DNA of 64,000 nucleotides from Mumia sp050632745 (GTDB lineage Bacteria; Actinomycetota; Actinomycetes; Propionibacteriales; Nocardioidaceae), in the NCBI RefSeq assembly GCF_050632745.1, contig NZ_JBODSD010000001.1:310001-374000 (forward strand), written 5' to 3'. The notes beneath the pieces are model-generated. The model had not been told where the DNA came from, did no database searches, and saw nothing but the letters and a program-made list of their open reading frames with translations. The position numbers and the translations under genes were made by a program. Each line of letters begins with the position of its first letter. The stretch's first letter is position 1. Positions 1-9,291 of the stretch are shown here, one piece after another.

Positions 1-1423
1 AGACCAGACCGATACCGGCCATGACCTCGAACGCCGAGTTCCACCGAAGGGCGACACCGCCGCCTCCCTCGTCTGAGTCCTTGAACACGTACCCGTCACG
101 GACATACACGCGGGTCGGCACCCTGAAGCGCCCGGTCCCGGCGTCGAACGAAGCCTTCGTGAGCGCAATACGTTCAGCGCGGGCGACCAGCTGCTGGGTC
201 ACCCAGACCGCGAAGTCGCGCAGCGGACGATCGGCCCATTCGGCCAGCCGATCCTGAAGCCAACTCGGGGTCAGCTGCTGATACTGCTCATCGCGACCCC
301 CTTGAAAGTACGCCTGAGTTCGGGGCTCGAGACGACCGGCACGGCTGGCACCGATGACCAGGCGCGAGAGGTAACGCTCGGCCGGCCCGAGGTCCTGCAC
401 CTCGTGACTGAACTCGGCTCCGATGAGGCGTGATCCGTCCATTCCCGCGGGCCGTGAGTCGACGAACTCCCGAACGGTGCCCACTGGCAGGTCGTCGGCG
501 AGCGCACTACCCAGTGCGTCGATCGACATGAAGCCCTCGATCGCGCCGACGAGATGGCGCCATAGGTTCCGCCAGCCCGCGACCGTGAAGTTGCGCAGCG
601 CGACGCCTGTCCACGCGGGTAGGACCTCAAGAGAGCTCAGGGACGGGTCCTTGCCGACCTCACCGAAGGCAAGGGCTTGGTCCAGGTTTCGGGCGGCCGT
701 CTCAGGGGCCATCTCGGTCAGGCGGAGCAGCATCCGCAACGACTGCGATCGCCGGTCGTCGTGGTGCATATTTGCCGATGAACGTGGCATGAGAAGCTGC
801 TGCAGCATCCGCCCGTCAGCCGATGCTCGAGCTCCGCACATGCACAGGTGGTGAGCGTCGACGAGTGTGTCTTGCGACAGAGTCGGACGTGCGGCGAGAT
901 CGAACAGGCCGTCGAATCCCTCGCATAGTGCGGTGCGGTCTGCGTTGGGTCCGGGGACGGTCGCCTTTCCCTCCGAGGCGAGCAGCCCCATGGTGAACTC
1001 CGAGGCAAGGTAGGGCCCCCAGAATCCCCACCCGGACTTCGCGTAGGCGCCGTCGGCGGAGAGGCCGTCGATGTCGACGCCGTTAGCCACGCGTGAACTG
1101 AGATAGTCCGAGCCGTGCGGCGATCGCATGCCGGCGTGCGCCGCTGTATCTGCGGACCCATGGGCAATCGAAATAGCGCCGACTACAACCTCGACACGCC
1201 GCAATAGGCGCCTCGTCTCCGCGAGGTCCAGCGACCGCTTCGCCGCCTCAGCGAACACCGCGGCGTGAAGCGTGTAGTACCGCGCGTGGGGCGTGACTGT
1301 CGTGATGCCAGGCATCAGATGCCCCACCTGGGCCATCGCATGGCGCTCGACGGCGAGCGGAAACCTCCCGGCATACCGGCCGTCGTCGCCATCCGTCCAG
1401 ACTGGACCAACCGCTCCTGACAT
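1..1423 (-). CDS. Hypothetical protein, C-terminus beyond window edge
   Basis: An open frame runs from an ATG at 1423 down to position 1 without a stop, so at least 474 residues are encoded and the C-terminus lies outside the window. The N-terminal part contains the stretch LMPGITTVTPHARYYTLHAA, followed by a mixed alpha-helical sequence with conserved-looking Trp and Arg. No signal peptide or membrane segment is visible. It starts 27 bp after the stop of the QxK-type gene on the same strand, so the two probably form one operon. I do not recognise the family. The location in a cluster of restriction and nuclease genes suggests, but does not show, a role in defence. Confidence 0.75.
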   Translation of the reverse strand, partial: MSGAVGPVWTDGDDGRYAGRFPLAVERHAMAQVGHLMPGITTVTPHARYYTLHAAVFAEAAKRSLDLAETRRLLRRVEVVVGAISIAHGSADTAAHAGMRSPHGSDYLSSRVANGVDIDGLSADGAYAKSGWGFWGPYLASEFTMGLLASEGKATVPGPNADRTALCEGFDGLFDLAARPTLSQDTLVDAHHLCMCGARASADGRMLQQLLMPRSSANMHHDDRRSQSLRMLLRLTEMAPETAARNLDQALAFGEVGKDPSLSSLEVLPAWTGVALRNFTVAGWRNLWRHLVGAIEGFMSIDALGSALADDLPVGTVREFVDSRPAGMDGSRLIGAEFSHEVQDLGPAERYLSRLVIGASRAGRLEPRTQAYFQGGRDEQYQQLTPSWLQDRLAEWADRPLRDFAVWVTQQLVARAERIALTKASFDAGTGRFRVPTRVYVRDGYVFKDSDEGGGGVALRWNSAFEVMAGIGLV

Positions 1424-1450
1424 GCCCACCCCCACTCGCGGGTTCTGTGC

Positions 1451-2407
1451 CTACACCACTCGAAAGGAGACGGCTCTTGGCGCGAGGGCGCACAGGGCGC
1501 GCAGCTTGTCCTCGGTGTTCGGCCCCCACACGTTGTTGCGAAGAACCCAGGTCTTCCCGCCCTCATAGATGGGGTCGTCGAGGAACCAGAGCTTCTCCTC
1601 GCCGCTCGCCAGCTCATACCGTGCTGCCATCGCCGGCCACAGGTCGCGTGGCTCGATGCTCCCAGGCAGTGAGCGGAACGGGCCGGTCTTGACGACCGAT
1701 TGGATCTGCTCCCCACTCACGCCCGACTCAGCCAGTAGCTGGATCGCGGCAAGGACAGCGTGCTTCTTAGTCAGCGGTCCGGTTGACGTTGGGCCCGCGA
1801 CGATTTCGAACCTCGCCGCTTTCGGACCACTCGCAGCGGCAACGTGAGCGGTGTCGCCGTTCGGCTGCACCAGATGCTGAGTCGTGCTGAGCGGGCTGGT
1901 CGACACCTCGTCCGCGTCGCCGTTGCGCAGAGCGTAGGGGGCGAGCGCCGCCCGCAGTCGGGGGTTGGGGTGCGTTGTCGTGTACAGGCCGTTGTCCTTC
2001 CATGCGGCGGTGTCCAGGTAGCTCGTGTGCTGACCACACAGATCGACAAGGGTGTCGTGGTCGACGATGTGCCAGAGGCCCTTGATATGGAAGGCCATGT
2101 GCAGACCTTTGCCGGCGTACTTTGTTCCGATAGTCAGTGAGGTCTTGAGCTGAACGCGAAGGGTGTGCTCCCACGCGAAGTGATACGCGAGGAAATCGGC
2201 CCCTTGCCAGTCGTCGGCGAGCTTGATGCAGTTGAACCCGTAGTCGGCGAGGAGCGCTGCAACCTTCTGAAAGTTGAAGATCTCCTTCTGCTTCGCGTTG
2301 AGGTCGACGTAGCTGACCCGGGGCGGAAGCCCGGCGGTGATGCGTTCCCGATCAGCCGTCGAGGTTGAGCGCGGCTTCCTGTCGACAGTGCTGGGCTCGC
2401 CGGGCAT
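1451..2407 (-). CDS. Putative Mrr-like/PD-(D/E)XK nuclease-fold protein
   Basis: A 318-residue protein when started at the ATG at 2407, which has GGAG four bases upstream; in-frame starts at 2431 (ATG) and 2455 (TTG) have poorer ribosome-binding sequences. The N-terminal third reads LNAKQKEIFNFQKVAALL, then GADFLAYH and LRVQLKTSLTIG. An acidic residue followed by QxK is the pattern of Mrr-like members of the PD-(D/E)XK nuclease superfamily, so nucleic-acid cleavage is a reasonable guess. The remaining 200 residues are not recognised. It probably shares an operon with the partial gene downstream. The nuclease assignment rests only on motif spacing. Confidence 0.6.
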   Translation of the reverse strand: MPGEPSTVDRKPRSTSTADRERITAGLPPRVSYVDLNAKQKEIFNFQKVAALLADYGFNCIKLADDWQGADFLAYHFAWEHTLRVQLKTSLTIGTKYAGKGLHMAFHIKGLWHIVDHDTLVDLCGQHTSYLDTAAWKDNGLYTTTHPNPRLRAALAPYALRNGDADEVSTSPLSTTQHLVQPNGDTAHVAAASGPKAARFEIVAGPTSTGPLTKKHAVLAAIQLLAESGVSGEQIQSVVKTGPFRSLPGSIEPRDLWPAMAARYELASGEEKLWFLDDPIYEGGKTWVLRNNVWGPNTEDKLRALCALAPRAVSFRVV

Positions 2408-2700
2408 CGTTCTCCAATCCAGGGCTGACATTGGCTGCCTGTGACAGTCTGGCAACCCAGCCTCTTGCTTGTCGTTGAAACATCGGATCAGGGCAACTGT
2501 CGCGTGCCGGGTGTGATGGAGGCTGGCGCGTCTTCGGTTGTGTGGAGTCGGCTGATTGGATTCCGGTGCCCGGCACCAGGAGGCAGCAATGGGAAGAGGG
2601 GGACGAACGAACGTAACGGGTCCGGTCCAAGACCGAGCTGACCGAGATCGACCGGTCGAGCTTGGTCAGGGACGCGACCGCGACGGCACGTTCGACCCGG

Positions 2701-3483
2701 TCAGCGGGTCCGCGTCTCGATCGGGGTCAGCTGGAACAGGCACGTGTTGCGGTTGTACTCGCCGACCTCAGCGGTGAACGTGTAGTTCTGGCCGACCTCG
2801 ACGTACTCCGGGATGTTCTTTCCTTCAAGGTGCAGGTCGTACACGGTGTTTTTGTCTCGGAACTGGAACGACGGTCCGGTGGCCGAGTTCGGGTCGAAGT
2901 CTCCCGCCCCGATGAGGAAGTCGAACCGAGTTTCGTAGTTGCCGTGGGGCTGCATAGCCAGGATGGACCCGCTGAACTCGATGGTCTTGCCGGCGTACGT
3001 CCTGGCGAACTTGGCGACCTTGTTCGAGCAGTTGTCTCCGAGGGCAAGGAGCGCCTTCAGGTCGGCGTTGTTCTTCGTGGTGAGGATCGCGGGAAGTTGC
3101 GGAGTGGGCACCGCAGTCGGGGTGTGCGCGGTAGACGGCGACTCGTCGGGGTCCTCGCTCGTCTCGTCGGAGGGCTCGTCGTCCTTGCCATCGTCGCAGG
3201 ACCGATCGACGGTAAGGGTCGTCTCGCCGCTGATGGTTTCCCCGGCGGTGGGCTCCTGCTCGCAGACGGTCCAGTTGCCTTCCATGACGACGCCGAAGGT
3301 GCCGCCGCCTTCGATCTTGACTTTGTCCTTGTCCTCGAACCCGGCGTTCTTGATCTTGTCGTAGGCGACGTCGAGCTTCTGCCCGGTGACGTCGGGCATC
3401 GCCACGTCCTTCTCTTCGCCGCAAGCCGTCAGAGCGAGGCCGAGCATGACAACTACGGGAGCAGCAAGACGAATCGCGCGCAT
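2701..3483 (-). CDS. Lipoprotein with PASTA-like and DUF4839-like domains
   Basis: A 260-residue secreted lipoprotein. A hydrophobic N-terminus ends in a lipobox (ALTAC, Cys near residue 22). It is followed by a PASTA-like segment (MPDVTGQKLDVAYDKIKNAG), a Ser/Thr/Asp/Glu/Pro-rich linker, and a C-terminal domain of about 125 residues. That domain, with YAGKTIEFSGSI and NIPEYVEVGQNY, fits the DUF4839 pattern. The start at 3483 is chosen because it puts the signal peptide at the N-terminus. The protein should sit on the outer face of the membrane. PASTA domains usually bind muropeptides; here that role is inferred. It stands alone on its strand. Confidence 0.75.
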   Translation of the reverse strand: MRAIRLAAPVVVMLGLALTACGEEKDVAMPDVTGQKLDVAYDKIKNAGFEDKDKVKIEGGGTFGVVMEGNWTVCEQEPTAGETISGETTLTVDRSCDDGKDDEPSDETSEDPDESPSTAHTPTAVPTPQLPAILTTKNNADLKALLALGDNCSNKVAKFARTYAGKTIEFSGSILAMQPHGNYETRFDFLIGAGDFDPNSATGPSFQFRDKNTVYDLHLEGKNIPEYVEVGQNYTFTAEVGEYNRNTCLFQLTPIETRTR

Positions 3484-4077
3484 ATGAACCGAGACCTTGT
3501 GAGTGTTGGAGTGGCGGTGCGAGCGTATCGGCCTGGGTGGCCTGCGGGGCCGCATTCCTGGGATTGAGTCTTGGTACGTAGGGACCGTTGAGACGTTCAG
3601 TCCGAAAGCGGGCGGGCGTGGTTCGCGCCGAGGTTCGCTCCGCTTGATCAGTCACGATGGGAACGATGGCCAGGCACCTGAGCGAGACGCGTGAGCGGGT
3701 GGTCCGGATGCTGAGGTCCCGCCCTGACCATGGTCAATCTGCAGCCGGATCGTGCAGCAGTCCCCTGCGTGACCAGTGGGTGCGGGCGTGCTACGTGGGC
3801 GAAGGTGCGCCGGTGCCGCGGGCCAAGAAGCGGTCGTGGGTCGACTACATGACGGCCATCACGATGGCGATCCGTCAGGACCTGCGGACACAGCGCGAGA
3901 CGTTCGACCATCTCGCCGCGTGCGTCGCACAAGCAGAGCTGAGTGCGGTGAGGCTTCTCGACATCCTTGCTTGGACGTCGAGAGGGCAATCGGCATCACT
4001 GCCGCCAACGGGAGGGCGTGACCACAGGCCCGTCGGCTCGTAGCCTCGACCCTGTGGGGCAGCATCGCGGTGTATCG
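3484..4077. other. Long intergenic stretch with one doubtful ORF
   Basis: This 594-bp stretch separates the divergent lipoprotein and Uma2-type genes. Its only candidate gene is the doubtful frame at 3657-4043. I see no tRNA, terminator or clear repeat. It should hold the promoters of both flanking genes, but no convincing -35/-10 pair stands out. Confidence 0.5.
3657..4043 (+). CDS. Doubtful small hypothetical ORF
   Basis: An open frame of 128 codons. Its middle part (around WVDYMTAITMAIRQDLRTQ) has strong G/C preference at third codon positions and a plausible helical composition, whereas both ends look non-coding. It stops 34 bp before the Uma2-type gene on the same strand. No family is recognised. 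It may be a real small gene upstream of the nuclease-fold gene, or a remnant; the evidence is weak. Confidence 0.3.
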   Translation: MGTMARHLSETRERVVRMLRSRPDHGQSAAGSCSSPLRDQWVRACYVGEGAPVPRAKKRSWVDYMTAITMAIRQDLRTQRETFDHLAACVAQAELSAVRLLDILAWTSRGQSASLPPTGGRDHRPVGS

Positions 4078-4581
4078 ATGTCGTGGGAGGAGTACCTCGC
4101 CGGCGACGAGACGCTGGTCGAGTACTACGACGACACCGGCTGGACGCGGCGCGGGTGGACGGTTCGTCACCAGCGGGTCGTCCAGGCGATCGCCGGGTCG
4201 CTGGAGGACTCGGTGCCCGCGCGGTACTTCGTGGCGATGCAGGCGGGCTGGCGGCCCGGCCGCCTCGAGCTGTGCCCGGACGTGCTGGTCGCCGAGCAGC
4301 CGGCGCCAGACGACTACCTGCGCGACGCGCCGAACCTGGTGGTGGAGGTCGTCGACGGTGATCGGGCTGCCGTCGAGATCGACAAGCCTCGTCTCTACCG
4401 CGCGTACGAGGTGCCGTGGCTGCTGGTCGTTGACCCGACCGTCGACCGTGGTTGGCTCTGCCTGTCAGCCGCTGCGCCGGATGGATACTGCTCCATCCTC
4501 GAGTCAGACCTCACGACGGCGGTCGAGATCCCGCTGCCCTGGCGCCCGATGATGCTCGACGTCTCCCGCTACATCACGTAA
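4078..4581 (+). CDS. Uma2-family (DUF820) PD-(D/E)XK nuclease-fold protein
   Basis: A 167-residue protein starting MSWEEYLAG. It shows the usual Uma2 layout: an N-terminal helix with SWEEYLA, the acidic strand CPDVLVAEQ, the strand LVVEVVDGD, and the helix DKPRLYRAYEVPWLLVVDP that carries the conserved Lys and Tyr. These supply the D, E and K positions of a PD-(D/E)XK core. The family is widespread in cyanobacteria and actinobacteria; most members have no known function, and some behave as mobile or defence-linked nucleases. The length is slightly below the usual 180-200. It is probably monocistronic. Confidence 0.8.
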   Translation: MSWEEYLAGDETLVEYYDDTGWTRRGWTVRHQRVVQAIAGSLEDSVPARYFVAMQAGWRPGRLELCPDVLVAEQPAPDDYLRDAPNLVVEVVDGDRAAVEIDKPRLYRAYEVPWLLVVDPTVDRGWLCLSAAAPDGYCSILESDLTTAVEIPLPWRPMMLDVSRYIT

Positions 4582-4841
4582 AGCGAGGCGTAGCCGTCGT
4601 CAACCGCCGCCCGAGCGCCCTCGAGGCGGGCGACGACCGGGGTGTCTGACCCTCGCTTGACCGGCTTCGCCGACGCGGTCGTCCTGCCCCGCGGCGCATC
4701 GGCGACCGGCGGCGACAAGGGTCGGTGGCTGGTCACTGACAAGCGCCAGCCTGTGAACAAGGAATTTTGAGTTTTCACTTGCGCAATGACGGTCGTAGGC
4801 CTTAAAGTCATCGTGTCAGGTCAAAATATCGGCTTCACAAG

Positions 4842-5360
4842 ATGGGATTCCAAATGATTCGCACCCTGGCGGCCGTGCTCCCGCTCAAGCAGCGCACTAC
4901 CGCCCCCGGTCGCCAGGTCATCCTGGTCGACATCGAGAACGTCGTCGGCGGCGCAGTCCTCACCCAGGACGCGGCAATCTGGGCGCGCCGGCAGATCGAA
5001 ACGGTGCTGGAAGTCAGGGACGACGCCCACATCGTGATCGGCGCTAGCCACGCGAGCTGGATGAACGCAGCACTTGCCTGGCCCACCAAGCGATGTCTTC
5101 CGAAGTCCGGCCCGGATGGCGCTGACCTCGCCATCCTCGACGAGATGGAATCGCTCCTGGTCCATCGCTACGACGAGGTCATCCTCGTCTCGGGCGACGG
5201 CATCTTCGCCGACGCCGTCAGCGTGCTCTCCGCTCGCGGGGCACAGGTCACCGTCGTCGCCCACCACGGCCGCTGCGCAGCGCGGCTTCGACTCGCTGCC
5301 CACTGCACCGTCTATCTCCAGACCGAACATAACCAGGGCACCATTGGCGGTGCCGCCTGA
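4842..5360 (+). CDS. NYN-domain (PIN-like) nuclease
   Basis: A 172-residue protein with the NYN core. The strand VILVDIENVVGG supplies the first Asp near residue 30, DGADLAILDEM a second acidic pair, and VILVSGDGIFADAV the SGD motif that binds the catalytic metal. NYN proteins are PIN-like RNases. Its stop overlaps the start of the next gene by one base (TGATG), so the two proteins are probably made together. A second ATG at 4854 is possible; neither has a strong ribosome site. The coupling to an adenine methylase, rather than to an RNA gene, is unusual. A weak promoter-like TTGCGC lies at 4779-4784. Confidence 0.75.
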   Translation: MGFQMIRTLAAVLPLKQRTTAPGRQVILVDIENVVGGAVLTQDAAIWARRQIETVLEVRDDAHIVIGASHASWMNAALAWPTKRCLPKSGPDGADLAILDEMESLLVHRYDEVILVSGDGIFADAVSVLSARGAQVTVVAHHGRCAARLRLAAHCTVYLQTEHNQGTIGGAA

Positions 5361-7417
5361 TGAAGGATCGCATGAACACCACCCCCCGCCAGGCACTCCT
5401 GGCCCCCTCTGACATCGCCAACCTCGCAGGCGTGTCTGCCGCCGCAGTCTCGAACTGGCGCAAGCGGTCGGAAGACTTCCCCGAACCGGCCGGCGGTACG
5501 GCGACACGGCCGTTGTTCGCTCGCAACGACGTCATTGCGTGGCTGCAGGCCAATGACAAGCCGGTCATTGAGCTCGCGGCCTCGAACGCAATCGCCGCTC
5601 TGAACCTCGCCCACGAGACCCTTCCCGCATCGTCGGCGGCCGGGCTCGACATCGCCGCGCGTCTGGTCGTCACCCTCTGCACCGTGCGGAAACTGTCTGA
5701 TCCCACTGATCGCGAATACGACCTTCCCTTGTGGTGGAACTTCGTCGGACGGGTCACGCACGACGGCTTCGCCGCGTCGAGCGACTTGGGGAACGCGTAC
5801 GGGATCGAGCTCTGGGACCAGCTAATCCAGGTGCCCGAGGAAGCAGACCTTCTCCCGCGCGATGCCGTCGACGAGATCGCGAACCTGATCGAACAGATCC
5901 CCGTCAACGAGCTGGCCGCCGCCGCCGACGCGGTGCTCGCCCGCACAGTCGGCGCGAAGGGTCGCGCCGGCAGCGACCACGGCTACATCGGAAACGGCGT
6001 GTCCGACTTCCTCGCCCAGATCACGACACAGGACGCTCGCGGAGTTGTGTACGACCCCGCCTGCGGAATCGGCGATGTGCTCACGCAGCTCGCCGGGCAC
6101 GATGCTGCACGCGGAAGCATCACGCGAATGGTCGGCCACGACGTCGACCCCGGCTCGATCGTGATCGCCCGCCAGCGCGCATTTCTTCGCGATGAGAAGG
6201 TCGATCTGAACGTTGCGGACGTGCTCGCCGAGGACCCTGCGCCCGGGATTGAGGCCGACCTTGTCGTGGTCGACCCGCCGTACGGGATGCCCTACGACGG
6301 CTACGACGTTCTCGACCGGCGCTGGACCTACGGAACGCCAAGCAAGGCCTCCAGCGAGTTCGCCTGGATGCAGCACGCGATCGCCCACCTCGCCGACGAG
6401 GGAGTGGCCTACGTTGTGACCCCGTCGGGACCGCTGCACCGCGGCGGCCGTGACGGCCAGATCCGGCGTAGCCTCATCGCCGATGGTTGTGTGCATGCGA
6501 TCTACCAGCTCCCGCGCAACCTTCTCCGGCACGTCTCCATTCCGCTCGCGGTATGGGCACTGGGACGGCCCGGCGCTTCCGTGGAGGTCAAGTTCGTCGT
6601 CGCCGAATCGGTCAAGTTCACCGGTAGCTGGCCAGACTTCGAGAAGGCGAACCCGATGGCCGTTGTCTCCATCGAGGACGTCCTGGCGGGCGACGCGAAC
6701 CTCGTGCCCGATCGCTGGCTCGGACTCGATACCCCCGATCCAGCGGGGGTCGCCAACACCTACGCCCTTGCGGTCGACCGCATCCGAGCGGCAGGACGCG
6801 ATACCGAGTCGGCCGACCTGCACCCCTTCGCCGCCACCGGCTACACCCAGGTCGCGACCATCGGCGAGCTCAAGGACCGCGGTGCCCTCGAGATCAGGAC
6901 CGCCAAGACCGCCAAGGGCGACGAGGATGATCCGCGCCGCGTGACTACCCGCGACATCGCCGCAGGCCGTCTCGACGAGCCCGACACGGGGGTCGCGCCC
7001 GGCATGGTGTCCGAGCTCCCCGATGCCCGGGAGCTGACCGTGCCCGGTGACGTCCTGCTCTCGACACTCAACCAGCTCGCCGCCGTGCTCGACGAGTTCG
7101 GCGGCCACATCCTCGGCGCGGGGGTCGTCGGGCTCCGTGTAAGAGACCCACAGCTGCGGCCGGACTACCTCGCCGCCGTTGTCGACGGCAGGTGGAACAA
7201 GCGCTTCTTCACCGGACAGGCCGTCCAGCGCGTCCCCGTACGCGACCTCGAGGTACCGATCCTCACGCTCGCCGACCAGGAAGCGTTCGCCCGAGCGGCA
7301 GCGGACCTGCGCAACATTCAGCGCATCGCCGCACAGCTGCAGACGGCCGCGACCGATGCTCTCGCGAGCCTCGCCGAGATCGCCCGGTACGGCATCGCCA
7401 CCGACCCCGACGACTAA
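5360..7417 (+). CDS. HTH-containing N6-adenine DNA methyltransferase (HsdM-like)
   Basis: A 685-residue protein. Residues 10-60 form a helix-turn-helix (DIANLAGVSAAAVSNWRKR). The central domain carries methyltransferase motif I (DPACGIGD, near residue 232) and motif IV (DPPYGMPY, near 305), so it should methylate adenine with S-adenosylmethionine. The C-terminal 180 residues resemble an HsdS target-recognition segment (TGQAVQRVPVRDLEVPI), which suggests that it recognises its own site. It is coupled to the NYN gene by TGATG. A strong hairpin separates it from hsdM, so it is probably a separate unit from the type I operon. Whether NYN and methylase act as a toxin/guard pair is inference. Confidence 0.85.
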   Translation: MKDRMNTTPRQALLAPSDIANLAGVSAAAVSNWRKRSEDFPEPAGGTATRPLFARNDVIAWLQANDKPVIELAASNAIAALNLAHETLPASSAAGLDIAARLVVTLCTVRKLSDPTDREYDLPLWWNFVGRVTHDGFAASSDLGNAYGIELWDQLIQVPEEADLLPRDAVDEIANLIEQIPVNELAAAADAVLARTVGAKGRAGSDHGYIGNGVSDFLAQITTQDARGVVYDPACGIGDVLTQLAGHDAARGSITRMVGHDVDPGSIVIARQRAFLRDEKVDLNVADVLAEDPAPGIEADLVVVDPPYGMPYDGYDVLDRRWTYGTPSKASSEFAWMQHAIAHLADEGVAYVVTPSGPLHRGGRDGQIRRSLIADGCVHAIYQLPRNLLRHVSIPLAVWALGRPGASVEVKFVVAESVKFTGSWPDFEKANPMAVVSIEDVLAGDANLVPDRWLGLDTPDPAGVANTYALAVDRIRAAGRDTESADLHPFAATGYTQVATIGELKDRGALEIRTAKTAKGDEDDPRRVTTRDIAAGRLDEPDTGVAPGMVSELPDARELTVPGDVLLSTLNQLAAVLDEFGGHILGAGVVGLRVRDPQLRPDYLAAVVDGRWNKRFFTGQAVQRVPVRDLEVPILTLADQEAFARAAADLRNIQRIAAQLQTAATDALASLAEIARYGIATDPDD

Positions 7418-7429
7418 CCAACAGATGCC

Positions 7430-7459
7430 GTCGGCGGCGGCCACCGCGCCGCCGCCGAC
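7430..7459 (+). terminator. GC-rich hairpin after the NYN-methylase pair
   Basis: A perfect 12-bp inverted repeat (GTCGGCGGCGGC and its complement) with a 6-base loop begins 12 bp after the methylase stop. There is no long T tract, as is common in actinobacteria. It probably ends or attenuates transcription before hsdM. Confidence 0.6.
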
Positions 7460-7542
7460 GACCCGATCCATCCTGAAACAAGAGACGGCACAGCCGGATT
7501 CCGCGAAACTAGAACCGCCCTGACGATTCCCAAAGGACTTTT

Positions 7543-9291
7543 GTGAGCACGCTCGGAACCTTCATCTGGTCGATCGCCGACCAGCTCCGCGGCCCGTACC
7601 GGCCCAACCAGTACGGCACCGTGATCCTCCCCTTCACCATCCTGCGGCGCCTCGACTGCATTCTCGAGCCCGACCGCGACACCGTCCGCGAGCTCACGGG
7701 CAAGCACGACAACCCGAACCGGCTCAAGCACGCCGTGAAGTCCGCGACGGGGCGCCCGTTCTACAACACCTCGAACTACTCGTTCAAGAATCTGCTGGCC
7801 GACGCCGACGGCCTCGAGGCGAACCTCACCGACTACGTCGACCGGTTCTCCGCCGACGTCGACGTGTTCGAGTACTTCGACTTCAAGAAGGAGATCCTCG
7901 CCCTGCAGAAGGCCGGCCTCCTGCGCGAGATCGTCAAGTCCTTCGCCGCCGTCGACCTCCACCCCGACACGGTGTCGAACGCCGACATGGGCGACGCGTT
8001 CGAATACATCATCCGCAAGTTCAACGAGGCCGCGAACGAGACCTCGGGAGACCACTACACGCCCCGCGACGCGATCCGCCTCCTGGTCGACCTGCTGTTC
8101 GCCGAGGAAGACGCCGGACTCACCGAGGGCGGCATCATCCGCACCCTGTACGACCCCACCGCTGGCACCGGCGGCATGCTCTCGCTCGCCGAGGAGCACC
8201 TCCTCGCCCACAACCCCGACGCCCGGCTCAGCCTGTACGGGCAGGAGTACAACCCGCAGTCGTACGCGATCTGCAAGTCCGACCTCCTCGCCAAGGGCCA
8301 CGACGCCACCAACATCGCCTTCGGCAACACCCTCACGGACGACGCGTTCACCGGCCGCCAGTTCGACTTCTGCATGTCCAACCCTCCGTACGGGGTCGAC
8401 TGGAAGCAGTACGCCAAGGCCGTCAAGGACGAAGCCGCCTCCGCCGGACCCTACGGCCGCTTCGCCCCCGGCCTGCCCGCCACCTCTGACGGGCAGATGC
8501 TGTTCCTGCTCCACCTCGCCCACAAGATGCGCGCCCCTGAAGACGGCGGCGGCCGCGTCGGGATCGTCATGAACGGCTCCCCGCTGTTCAACGGCGCTGC
8601 CGAGTCCGGGCCGTCGAACATCCGCAAGTGGCTGCTCGAGAACGACCTCGTCGAAGCGATCGTCGCGCTCCCGACGAACATGTTCTTCAACACCGGTATC
8701 GCCACCTACATCTGGATCCTGGACAACACCAAGCGCCCCGAACGCCGCGGCAAGGTCCAGCTCATCGACGGCACCTCGTTCTGGACCAAGATGCCCAAGA
8801 ACCTCGGCTCCAAGAACCGCATGATCGACGACGATAAGGACCGCCCAAAGGTCGTCCGCCTGTACGCCGACTTCGATGGCGCTGACGCCGACTACTCCAA
8901 GGTTCTGCGCAACGACGAGTTCGGCTACTGGACCATAACTGTCGAACGCCCCCTCCTCGCCGACGACGGGAACCCGGTCGTCGACCGCAAGGGCAACCCC
9001 AAGCCCGACAGCAAGAAGCGCGACACCGAGAACGTCCCCTTCACGTACGGCGGCTCGACCGCCGGCAGCCTCGGCAAGACCGACGTCATCCAGGCCTACT
9101 TCGACACCGAGGTCAAGCCCCACGTCGACGACGCGTGGATCGACTGGACCAAGACCAAGACCGGGTACGAAATCCCCTTCACCCGCCACTTCTACAAGTA
9201 CATCCCACCCCGACCCCTCGCCGAGATCGACGCCGACCTCGAAAAGCAAGTCGCCAAGATCCTCGACCTCCTCCGAGAGGTGGAAGGATGA
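7543..9291 (+). CDS. hsdM: Type I restriction-modification methyltransferase subunit HsdM
   Basis: A 582-residue methylation subunit. It has the N-terminal HsdM helical domain (TFIWSIADQLRGPY, then LPFTILRRLDCIL), motif I (DPTAGTGGM, near residue 204) and motif IV (NPPYGVDW, near 280). It methylates adenine in the site chosen by HsdS and forms the M2S core of the complex. The start is a GTG at 7543. Its stop overlaps the hsdS start by four bases (ATGA), marking an M-S-R operon. The length is typical, and the motifs are intact. Confidence 0.95.
   Translation: MSTLGTFIWSIADQLRGPYRPNQYGTVILPFTILRRLDCILEPDRDTVRELTGKHDNPNRLKHAVKSATGRPFYNTSNYSFKNLLADADGLEANLTDYVDRFSADVDVFEYFDFKKEILALQKAGLLREIVKSFAAVDLHPDTVSNADMGDAFEYIIRKFNEAANETSGDHYTPRDAIRLLVDLLFAEEDAGLTEGGIIRTLYDPTAGTGGMLSLAEEHLLAHNPDARLSLYGQEYNPQSYAICKSDLLAKGHDATNIAFGNTLTDDAFTGRQFDFCMSNPPYGVDWKQYAKAVKDEAASAGPYGRFAPGLPATSDGQMLFLLHLAHKMRAPEDGGGRVGIVMNGSPLFNGAAESGPSNIRKWLLENDLVEAIVALPTNMFFNTGIATYIWILDNTKRPERRGKVQLIDGTSFWTKMPKNLGSKNRMIDDDKDRPKVVRLYADFDGADADYSKVLRNDEFGYWTITVERPLLADDGNPVVDRKGNPKPDSKKRDTENVPFTYGGSTAGSLGKTDVIQAYFDTEVKPHVDDAWIDWTKTKTGYEIPFTRHFYKYIPPRPLAEIDADLEKQVAKILDLLREVEG

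Noticed and set aside
7414..9249. A 611-codon open frame opposite hsdM
   Set aside because: It is the mirror frame of a high-GC gene; hsdM on the other strand has intact methylase motifs and the mirror product is low-complexity Val/Gly/Leu.
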